Assembly: GCA_964585305.1 (NCBI GenBank)
Contig: CAZPDM010000018.1
Location: 1 to 59,826 of the forward strand
Direction of reading: 5' to 3'
DNA from: CAZPDM01 sp964585305
GTDB lineage: Bacteria > Planctomycetota > Uabimicrobiia > Uabimicrobiales > JABWCH01
Length of the DNA: 59,826 bases
A program made the position numbers and the translations under genes. The notes below the pieces were generated by a model. That model searched no databases and was not told where the DNA came from. It saw only the letters and a program-made list of their open reading frames with translations. Positions 25,188 to 32,393 of this stretch are shown here, piece by piece. Positions within the stretch are counted from its first letter, which is position 1. Each line of letters opens with the position of its first letter.

Positions 25188-27986
25188 ATGCGTAGAATGT
25201 TAAAAATAAAACGAGACAAAAGTTCCGCTCTTGTTTTTTGCGTAACCATTTTAGCGTTGCTTTCATTTTTAGCAATATCTTTTGCTAATAGTTCTCGTAT
25301 GGAAATGAATGCTTCCAAAAATATCAGTCAATCTTTACAAGCAAGATTTTTAGCATTAGCAGGCTTAGAATACTGTAACAGCAGATTACGTGAAGAAGCC
25401 TCTCAAATCAGAAGAGATGCTGAAACATGGAAGTACACAGATAAAATAAGCGTTTTTCATTTTAGCGATTGGCAATGTTCAGAAGATTTAGAAAAATGGT
25501 TTTCCACTGACATAGAAAACTTAGAACATCCATCTTATTCTCAAAGACTTGCACACTCATCAAAAAAGGATGACAGAACTGGTGAAATAGAAATCCAAAA
25601 CATCCCTTCCTTTTATACTTGTCGAATTATCGATAATAATAGCAAAATCAATATAAAAGGGGAATATACTAATTTAATTCAGCAAGCACTAGAAAAATTA
25701 TTTGAAGAACTTGATATAAACGATGGAAAAGACTTAGCTGAAAACATTGTAAAAAAAGATAAAACAAAATATTCTTCTTTAGAAGATATAAAAACTGATT
25801 TAGATATAAAAGAATCGACTTGGGAAAAAATTTCTCCCTATATTTGTATAGAGAGTGCATCAGAGCAAATTTATGATCCTGATTCGAAAGAACTGAAAAG
25901 CTATTATCCTATCAATATCAATGCTGCCCCACGCGAAATACTTGTAGCAATTTTTTCGGAATTAGAAGGGGAAACCTTTCTTGAGGGAAAAAAAGTTTCG
26001 CTATCTTCTGAAAAAATAAAAAAATTTGTGGATGCTATTTTTGATAAAAAATTTGCCCCAAGACGCTATTTTTTAAGTTGGGATGATTTTGCAAAATTTT
26101 TAAATGAGTCTTCAATTTTTTCTGTGGAAGAAGTTTCTCTACTTTTTGCTAATGCTTGCCCCTTTGTTTTGCCTAATCATAAAAATCCTGACAAACACGT
26201 AAAATGGGCAATCGATCGCACGCAATTAAAGAAATATGGAATTCCTTGTACTCTCTATCCTGGTGGAATTTTCTCTATAGAATCTATGGGAACATACTGC
26301 GGACTGGAAAGTAAAAGCAAGAGCAAAGTTTCTATGACAGCTCGCATTTTTTCCCAATTCATCCATCATACCCAGGAAGACTTTCATCAAAATCGCGTTA
26401 TTTCAAGTGTTGCAGGAGACATGTTTCAAGCAACAACTGGCCCTAATCCTATTGGACATTTGCTAGCAGAGATGGAAAACAACGACGACATTGCAAAAAT
26501 CAATAGCGAAGTAAAGCCAGATGAATCTACAGGCTGGATTATGCGTACAAATGGGCTTAACAATGAAGCCAGCTTACATTTTAAAGGCAACTCTTCTGAT
26601 GAAGAAAATTTAAAAACAAATTGTGCGGATGGAAAAATATCTCCTATTTATCTTAGCCCTCCTTTCCCAGAAGAAGAGCGTGGAAATCTCATATCCTTCG
26701 ATTTTTTCTTTAAACCTAGTGATGAATTCGACAAAAGCACAACAACTCCTATTTTTCGCAATTTTTCATTAGATGATGGAATTTCAACCGAAATCTATTG
26801 GGATGAACAAGGCTATTTGCGTGCGGCACGTACTTTATGTTGTTCCAAAGAATTAGAATATCCCGATCCAGAAACTCGACAAAATAAAATGAAAATATAT
26901 AAAGGTGTATTAAAACCAGAAGGGTTTCAAGAACTACTAAAAATTGGAACAACCCTATATAAAGATAACCTGGATAGTTGGAGTATAACATTTGGAGTTC
27001 CTCCTATTAGTAGCATTTGTTATAGTGAAGTAGCTGATCCAAACTTTGCAGCAGAATTTGGTTATGTTTTTGCAACCAAAATCTATCGAGCACTTGCCCA
27101 AGGAATTGATAAGGAAGAATTGCCCATTACCATGAAATATGGTGCTATCACACTTACCATATTTTTATATCCTATTGTATTGCCGCCATTTTTTATTCCA
27201 GTTCCTATACCAGTAGTACAAAATGGATTAGAAAGAAAACTTGTTATTTCTTTGTCTGAATACCATGATATTGTCTTTCAAGATGGGCCAGAAATTTTTG
27301 AAGTAGAGAGAGAACCCGATCAACTTTCCTTACGCAATGTAACCTTAAATTTTATCCCACCAGTTTTCCATCCGAATCCAGTTAGTCGTTCCGAATATCG
27401 TATTGAAGAAACGCTTGATCCTAGCATCTGGTACCGGCTCAAATTAGTTTGGGATGGAATTGAAATCAAACAATTTACTTTAAGTCATCTACAGGGCATA
27501 ATAGAAGGCCAAGAAATAAAAGAAATGTGCGACACTCCTCTTAATGTATGGCGAATTATGGATATTACTATGGAACATCAAAGCGAATTTGCAGCTCCTG
27601 GAACATATCTTTATGCAAATAGATTTGATGTGGCAAGATATAAAAATAGCTGCTTTCAAGGAAAATTTGAAATCCCCAACTTTAGAAGACCAGAATTTGC
27701 CAATATGGCTGTTACAAAATTCCTTCCTGAATCTTCTTTTGATTCAAACTCTAAAAATCGTTGTGATGTCTATTCTTGCTTATATTCCGAAGATGAGAAA
27801 AAATGGTTTTCTAATTACTCTACAAACGGAGGATTAGTAAAAGAAATCAGAAACTATTACAAAAATTTCACTGAGGCAGAATACTTGCTATTTTTAAGCG
27901 GAAATCTTTACGAAACGCCTGTTGTACCAGAGATCAGACTTAGAATCTTGCATGAAACCATATATTCTCAATATAGAATTTTTTAG
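25188..27986 (+). CDS. Giant GspK-like minor pseudopilin with LamG-like C-terminal region
   Basis: A 932-residue protein. The N-terminus (KSSALVFCVTILALLSFLAI) is a type II secretion GspK/PilX-type prepilin-like segment: charged, then hydrophobic, then ANSSRMEMNASKN. The centre has ININAAPREILVAIFSEL (about 241-258), matching the IN.NTA..E.L.. helix-hairpin-helix site of GspK. GspK proteins are usually near 320 residues. This one has about 500 extra residues, including WIMRTNGLNNEASLHFKG and YRLKLVWDGIEIKQFTL, typical of a concanavalin/LamG-like beta sandwich. GspK caps the pseudopilus tip, so this one may display a binding domain there. No other T2SS core genes are in the window. AAGGAA is rather far (12 bases) from the ATG. 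Confidence 0.82.
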   Translation: MRRMLKIKRDKSSALVFCVTILALLSFLAISFANSSRMEMNASKNISQSLQARFLALAGLEYCNSRLREEASQIRRDAETWKYTDKISVFHFSDWQCSEDLEKWFSTDIENLEHPSYSQRLAHSSKKDDRTGEIEIQNIPSFYTCRIIDNNSKINIKGEYTNLIQQALEKLFEELDINDGKDLAENIVKKDKTKYSSLEDIKTDLDIKESTWEKISPYICIESASEQIYDPDSKELKSYYPININAAPREILVAIFSELEGETFLEGKKVSLSSEKIKKFVDAIFDKKFAPRRYFLSWDDFAKFLNESSIFSVEEVSLLFANACPFVLPNHKNPDKHVKWAIDRTQLKKYGIPCTLYPGGIFSIESMGTYCGLESKSKSKVSMTARIFSQFIHHTQEDFHQNRVISSVAGDMFQATTGPNPIGHLLAEMENNDDIAKINSEVKPDESTGWIMRTNGLNNEASLHFKGNSSDEENLKTNCADGKISPIYLSPPFPEEERGNLISFDFFFKPSDEFDKSTTTPIFRNFSLDDGISTEIYWDEQGYLRAARTLCCSKELEYPDPETRQNKMKIYKGVLKPEGFQELLKIGTTLYKDNLDSWSITFGVPPISSICYSEVADPNFAAEFGYVFATKIYRALAQGIDKEELPITMKYGAITLTIFLYPIVLPPFFIPVPIPVVQNGLERKLVISLSEYHDIVFQDGPEIFEVEREPDQLSLRNVTLNFIPPVFHPNPVSRSEYRIEETLDPSIWYRLKLVWDGIEIKQFTLSHLQGIIEGQEIKEMCDTPLNVWRIMDITMEHQSEFAAPGTYLYANRFDVARYKNSCFQGKFEIPNFRRPEFANMAVTKFLPESSFDSNSKNRCDVYSCLYSEDEKKWFSNYSTNGGLVKEIRNYYKNFTEAEYLLFLSGNLYETPVVPEIRLRILHETIYSQYRIF

Positions 27987-28018
27987 TCGGAATATTTCAT
28001 AAAATTAAAGGTAAAACA

Positions 28019-28693
28019 ATGAGAAATATTTTTAAATATATTTTTTTATTCCCAAGTCTTATTACTATCTTTTCTGGATTTGTATATGCAAAAGATTTCC
28101 AGAACGAAATGTGGACTTTTGTTTATCCCAATGATTGGGTAATTAAAAACGAAGCAAATAAAGTCATTGTTACACCCGTTATAAATATAGAAAAAGCTAA
28201 AGCTAAATTTTCCTTGCATCACAAGAAACTTTCTGCGCAACTTCTCAAACAAGGGAATAAAAAACTGCTTGAAATGACTGCCATAAGTATTCTTTCCGCA
28301 GAACATCAAGCAATGCTAGGCTCAAATAATGAAGTAGAAGTAAGAAAAGTAAAACGTCCCAAAGCAGAGAAAGATAAAACAGAAAAAGATCGTGAAGAAG
28401 AGAAAAAACTTCAAGAAGAAAGAAAAAAACAAATAGAAAAAAAAATGCAGAGGGAAATAGATCTTAAAGATAAATATAAAGTCAATGCTAAAAAAGAATC
28501 GCAATTCTTAGGTTACCCTTCAATCTATATAGAAATGGAAATGGTAATAGAAAAAGAAACTTTTCAAAAGCAGATACATATTGCTATTTACAAGGATTAC
28601 ATCATTACAGCTATTTTATATTTTAGCAAAGATAACGAAAAAGAAACTCTTCCTATACTTCAACAAATCTTTCAAACATTAAAACTCCGCTAG
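28019..28693 (+). CDS. Exported protein, PsbP/Mog1-like fold candidate
   Basis: A 224-residue protein with a signal peptide ending near FVYAKDF. The mature N-terminus, MWTFVYPNDWVIKNEANKVI, and the C-terminal YPSIYIEMEM ... YKDYIITAILYFS pattern resemble the Mog1/PsbP/DcrB-type fold of many small bacterial lipoproteins. Between them lies a Lys/Glu-rich, probably coiled-coil insert of about 60 residues. AAAGG precedes the ATG. It follows the GspK-like gene by 32 bases and ends that unit. The fold call is tentative and there is no functional clue beyond location. Confidence 0.6.
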   Translation: MRNIFKYIFLFPSLITIFSGFVYAKDFQNEMWTFVYPNDWVIKNEANKVIVTPVINIEKAKAKFSLHHKKLSAQLLKQGNKKLLEMTAISILSAEHQAMLGSNNEVEVRKVKRPKAEKDKTEKDREEEKKLQEERKKQIEKKMQREIDLKDKYKVNAKKESQFLGYPSIYIEMEMVIEKETFQKQIHIAIYKDYIITAILYFSKDNEKETLPILQQIFQTLKLR

Positions 28694-28708
28694 TTTGTAT
28701 GTATCATC

Positions 28709-28744
28709 TGAAAGGCTTTTTATGTCAGCACAAAAAGCCTTTCA
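28709..28744. terminator. Hairpin between converging genes
   Basis: The 13-bp stem TGAAAGGCTTTTT / AAAAAGCCTTTCA with a 10-base loop lies between the PsbP-like gene and the converging lipoprotein gene. There is no clean T run after the stem on either strand, so its strength as a terminator is uncertain. Confidence 0.5.
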
Positions 28745-28809
28745 AAAAATTAAAAAAAAACAACACATTAGTTGGCAGACTACTTAAAATAGTTTTGTAT
28801 TCTTATTTT

Positions 28810-29961
28810 CTATCTAAGTTGAAACCATAATGGAAGTACAAAACTATCTTTAAAAATTTCTAAAGTCTCGCTATTTTGTTCGCTATTTTGTTTTTTTGAC
28901 TTACGAGTAATATCTTCGGGAATAGCAAATATAGGCTGTTTTAAGGATATTTCTGACTCACTTTTATCCTTGGCTACTTTTTCCATCAAGTTTTCCAATT
29001 CAGGAATTGGTCGCATGGAAATTAACATTGCAATTTGTCCTAGACCTTGGCGATCTTGTACAGTAAACCAATTTTGTGAGTCTGGGCCTGGCAATGTATA
29101 AAATTGCTTAGAAGAATCTTGCATTATGTTTTGATGAGGAAAAATAGGCCAGATATTTCCTTGACTATTCACAGAAATCGAATATAAATATGCAGGCTTG
29201 TTAAGTTTTATCTGCAATTGATATTGATCGTTTTGATTCAATAATTCTCCATTTTTCAATGGGGTAATATTTCCAAGAACTTTTTTCCGTGCTTGAAATT
29301 GCACTTCTAAAGGTTGTTCTTGATTTTCTTGAATGGATTGATGTTCTGTATAAGATCGGGTAAAATACTGCAAAATTTGCTGGCTTTGAGCCAACTGAGC
29401 TAAATACCCTTTTTCTGCTAATTCTAAACGAGACATTTCTTGAATAATACTGCTGGGAATATATTCTTTGCTTAAATTTATTTTACCTGCTCGATGAATG
29501 ATAGCAGTATTAACATCTACTAATTTTACTAAGATCTCATAATGAACGGTTCTTTCCTGCAATTCTCCTAAAGCAATATATTGAACTTGAGTAAACTGTC
29601 CTAAACGTTGCAGATTATCCTTAGCAAAAAAATTGCTGGTTTCTAAACGATGTTGTTCCACTATTTCTCGAAGACGTTTACGTTCTAAAACTTGCATTTT
29701 CTGCGATAAACAAACCTCCAACTCCTGCAAAAAAGCATTCACAAGAGGCTCTTGATACGGAGCTTCTACTTCAATATTCCCCAAGCAGACTTTCTGCTCT
29801 GGAATCGTTAAAATTCTTGCCATATATTGGCTAGCTTGAGTAAAATTGAGAGGTTTGGAATTTAAATTTGGAGGCGGCAACGAGTTGCCTTCTCCTGATG
29901 ACAAAGAACATCCTGTTATCATTAAAGTTAGCAAAATAGTACAGACATATCTTATAAACAT
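28810..29961 (-). CDS. Lipoprotein with CsgG/FlgO-like domain and DUF4384
   Basis: A 383-residue predicted lipoprotein (lipobox LMITGC; Cys18). Residues about 50-190 resemble the CsgG/FlgO-type domain: a short conserved beta strand, QVLERKRLREIVEQHRLE, then FTQVQYIALGELQERTVHYEI. The C-terminal half matches DUF4384: GELLNQNDQYQLQIKLNKPA, YLYSISVNSQGNIWPIFPH and a final GQIAMLISMRPI. DUF4384 is often joined to kinases or CsgG-like modules in delta-proteobacteria and planctomycetes. GGAGAG five bases before the ATG supports the start. It is transcribed alone and divergently from the RNase Z-like gene, with a 57-base gap that must hold both promoters. Confidence 0.8.
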   Translation of the reverse strand: MFIRYVCTILLTLMITGCSLSSGEGNSLPPPNLNSKPLNFTQASQYMARILTIPEQKVCLGNIEVEAPYQEPLVNAFLQELEVCLSQKMQVLERKRLREIVEQHRLETSNFFAKDNLQRLGQFTQVQYIALGELQERTVHYEILVKLVDVNTAIIHRAGKINLSKEYIPSSIIQEMSRLELAEKGYLAQLAQSQQILQYFTRSYTEHQSIQENQEQPLEVQFQARKKVLGNITPLKNGELLNQNDQYQLQIKLNKPAYLYSISVNSQGNIWPIFPHQNIMQDSSKQFYTLPGPDSQNWFTVQDRQGLGQIAMLISMRPIPELENLMEKVAKDKSESEISLKQPIFAIPEDITRKSKKQNSEQNSETLEIFKDSFVLPLWFQLR

Positions 29962-30018
29962 AGTTGCTCTCCAAGAGAGAAATTTATTTTTTTGTCTTTA
30001 TAGTACTAGAAAGAAATT

Positions 30019-30864
30019 ATGTCGTTTATTCTTGAAGGAATTGCCTCAGGTTCTAAAAATAATTGTTTTTGGGTAAAACAATGGGATATTTTATTAGATA
30101 TTGGAACTCATTTTAAAAATATTATCAGTATTAGAAATGTTCTTTTAACACATGCACATACCGATCATTCTGCAGGGCTTATCTACTATTTATCCCAACG
30201 AGAACTATTTGATTTTCCGCCTTGCCGAATATATACACCACCTTCAACTGTTGAAAAATTTCAAAAAGCTATTCGAGCTTGGGAAGAGCTTGAAGAGATT
30301 ACTTACAAATATCAAGTTTTTCCTGCCGAAGTCAATACGCGCCATATATTGGATCGCAATCATTATTTCCAAGCATATCCTGTTCATCATCGTATTGCTA
30401 GCACTGGTTATACCATTTTTGAACATAAGAAGAAACTAAAAAAAGAATATCTTTATCTTTCAAGTTCCGAAATTCAAAACTTAGAAAATAAGGAAAAAAT
30501 TACAGAAGAAATAACTTGGCCCGTTTTAAGTTATTTAGGTGATTGTGATTTTGATAGTTTTGTTTGCAATAAAGATTTTCAACGATCTCAAGTTTTGATT
30601 TTGGAATCAACCTTCATTGATCATTGGAAAAATATTGATCATGCCAAGCTTTGGGGGCATATCCATCTCAATCAAATTTTTGGCAATCCAGAATTTTTTC
30701 AAGAAAATCAAAAAATAATTCTTACACATTTTAGTTCGCGATACACACCTCAATATGTTGAAAGAATTGTAAAATCTCAATGTCCCAATAGTTTAAAAGA
30801 AAAAATTATCATTTGGCCTAATCTTCAAAAATTAGAACTTCCTATGAATAAGATTGATTTTTAA
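30019..30864 (+). CDS. Metallo-beta-lactamase-fold hydrolase, RNase Z-like
   Basis: A 281-residue MBL-fold protein. The zinc motif THAHTDHSAGL is near residue 45. A histidine pair (YPVHHRIASTGY) lies near 120, LGDCDFD near 175, ILESTF near 195 and LTHFSSRY near 240. The order and the THxSxRY end match the RNase Z/ElaC group, which trims tRNA 3' ends, but the protein is rather short and the first histidine motif is HAHTDH. It could instead be another MBL nuclease or phosphodiesterase. HpnG starts 10 bases after the stop, so the two share a transcript without an obvious functional link. Confidence 0.8.
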   Translation: MSFILEGIASGSKNNCFWVKQWDILLDIGTHFKNIISIRNVLLTHAHTDHSAGLIYYLSQRELFDFPPCRIYTPPSTVEKFQKAIRAWEELEEITYKYQVFPAEVNTRHILDRNHYFQAYPVHHRIASTGYTIFEHKKKLKKEYLYLSSSEIQNLENKEKITEEITWPVLSYLGDCDFDSFVCNKDFQRSQVLILESTFIDHWKNIDHAKLWGHIHLNQIFGNPEFFQENQKIILTHFSSRYTPQYVERIVKSQCPNSLKEKIIIWPNLQKLELPMNKIDF

Positions 30865-30874
30865 GGCCAAAATA

Positions 30875-31600
30875 ATGAAGCGAATTATTTTTTTATTCCC
30901 CACAAGGGGAGAAATCCCAAAATCTTGGATAAAAGCAAAATCTTTTTCTCATCACTCTTCTAACTCGCCAGTTTTACAAACTATTCCCCATACAACATCT
31001 TGCTTTTTTGGACTTACTGGCATGGGAAAACAGATTGAAAACTTTGTAACAAATCTTAATCTTGATTCTCAAAACGATCTAGTTATTCTTGCTGGTTGTG
31101 CAGGAGCTTTAGATAAGAACTTAGTAACAGGAGATTTAGTAATATGTGAAAAATTGCTTACAAATAATCTTCCCGACATTATAAGCAATAAAAATCTTTG
31201 TCAGCAAATATTACAATATCTTAACAATGCTTTACTAAAAAATAGCTATACCAGCACACAAGTTGTATCTAATATTATAGAAAAAGATAAACTTTATCAA
31301 TTCGGTGGGAATATTGTAGAAATGGAAAACTATTGGGTAGGCCAAATTTTAAATGCGCAAAATATTCCTTGGATATGCCTGAGAATTATCTTAGACAGTT
31401 ACATTGATTGTATTCCTGATATGGGGAAAACGGTTTTACCAAATGGAGAAATTTCTATTTTAAATGCCATGCTTTGGCTTTTTACACATCCACATAAATT
31501 ACCTGATCTTTTGCATTTGATGAAACTTACAAAGCAAATAACGCCTATTTGGCAAAAAACATTAGAAAAACTACTCTCCAGTTTAATTATGGAACAATAG
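30875..31600 (+). CDS. hpnG: Hopanoid-associated nucleoside phosphorylase HpnG
   Basis: A 241-residue nucleoside-phosphorylase-fold protein. VILAGCAGALDKNLVTGDLV is the usual phosphate/ribose block and VEMENYWVGQI the base-site Met-Glu. The tail, with NGEISILNAMLWLF then HPHKLPDLLHLMKL, follows the characteristic HpnG ending (a P..LP.LL.L pattern). HpnG removes adenine from adenosylhopane during extended hopanoid (bacteriohopanetetrol) synthesis. The cyclase and hpnB lie about 10 kb away. ATG 30875 is preferred over 30854 because AAGG lies upstream and the earlier start overlaps the previous gene. Assignment rests on motif pattern plus the hopanoid genes in the window. Confidence 0.82.
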   Translation: MKRIIFLFPTRGEIPKSWIKAKSFSHHSSNSPVLQTIPHTTSCFFGLTGMGKQIENFVTNLNLDSQNDLVILAGCAGALDKNLVTGDLVICEKLLTNNLPDIISNKNLCQQILQYLNNALLKNSYTSTQVVSNIIEKDKLYQFGGNIVEMENYWVGQILNAQNIPWICLRIILDSYIDCIPDMGKTVLPNGEISILNAMLWLFTHPHKLPDLLHLMKLTKQITPIWQKTLEKLLSSLIMEQ

Positions 31601-31624
31601 GAAAAATTTTTCCAAAGATTTAAA

Positions 31625-31660
31625 TAAAAAAGATGCCTGAAACCCAGACATCTTTTTTTT
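31625..31660. terminator. Bidirectional intrinsic terminator
   Basis: The stem AAAAAAGATG-c-CTG / CAG-a-CATCTTTTTT with loop AAACC has a T run on both strands. It separates hpnG (plus) from the PEP-CTERM gene (minus). Confidence 0.88.
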
Positions 31661-31670
31661 GTTTAATCTT

Positions 31671-32282
31671 CTATTTACGAATTTTTCGGATTACTATACC
31701 TACTAAACCAAAGCAGCATAAAAGCCATGTAGTAGGTTCTGGAGCATTGGCGGTAATCATAAGATTATCAATACCCCATGCTTCATCAGCAATTGCTTGA
31801 TCCAAAGTACTACCAAAACCTAATTTTAGATTGGTTGTAGTAGCATCATAAGTTAAAGTAAATCGAAATTTTTGATCTGTCCAACCACTACTGTATGCAA
31901 TATGAGATAATCCATCTGTCAATGCAACAGCATTTGTAACAGAATCATTATAAGATTGTCGAATAGGAGCGGCGATAACTACTGCATCGTTAATAAATAC
32001 TCTAAATTGTTCGCCATCCCAAGAATCAATTTCATAAAAATCAAATTGAATTGTTACAATACTAGGGGCAGCAAGAGTAAACGTCTTATAAACGCTTTGT
32101 GCTCCGCCAGTCCCCCCAAATCTTCCTAGAAAATACGATAAGCTGGCATCATATTCTCTTGTCGTAACATTCCACCCTGTAGCTGCTGTTTCAAAGTTTT
32201 CATTTGTTACAACAATAGGAGCTGCTTGAATTGGCAATATAAATAAAGAAAATAATATAGTATAAAGAAGCGTCTTTGTCAT
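31671..32282 (-). CDS. PEP-CTERM surface protein
   Basis: A 203-residue exported protein with a signal peptide (cleavage near PIQAAP). Its beta-rich body contains DFYEIDSWDGEQFRVFIND, similar to carbohydrate-binding or concanavalin-like modules. The C-terminus is the PEP-CTERM sorting signal APEPTTWLLCCFGLVGIVI followed by RKIRK. By family knowledge an exosortase cleaves at PEP and the protein goes to the cell surface or exopolysaccharide matrix. No exosortase (EpsH) is in this window. GGAG five bases before the ATG supports the start. The gene is flanked by terminators on both sides and is probably monocistronic. Confidence 0.92.
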   Translation of the reverse strand: MTKTLLYTILFSLFILPIQAAPIVVTNENFETAATGWNVTTREYDASLSYFLGRFGGTGGAQSVYKTFTLAAPSIVTIQFDFYEIDSWDGEQFRVFINDAVVIAAPIRQSYNDSVTNAVALTDGLSHIAYSSGWTDQKFRFTLTYDATTTNLKLGFGSTLDQAIADEAWGIDNLMITANAPEPTTWLLCCFGLVGIVIRKIRK

Positions 32283-32352
32283 AAAAACTCCTTTCTATTG
32301 GCGTTTTATAGAATTTTACATAAAAGTTAGCTATATTACAATAGATTTTTAA

Positions 32353-32386
32353 AAAAAACTCTGAAGTTGTACTCCAGAGTTTTTAG
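32353..32386 (-). terminator. Intrinsic terminator of the amylase gene region
   Basis: The stem AAAACTCTG / CAGAGTTTT with a loop of about 13 bases is followed on the minus strand by a T tract. It lies between the amylase stop (32394) and the PEP-CTERM start, on the downstream side of the amylase gene. Confidence 0.8.
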
Positions 32387-32393
32387 ATAAGTT

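Noticed and set aside
30019..30864. Calling the MBL-fold gene rnz with certainty
   Set aside because: The motif order fits RNase Z but the protein is short and the first motif differs from the common HIHGDH form, so I left the symbol blank.
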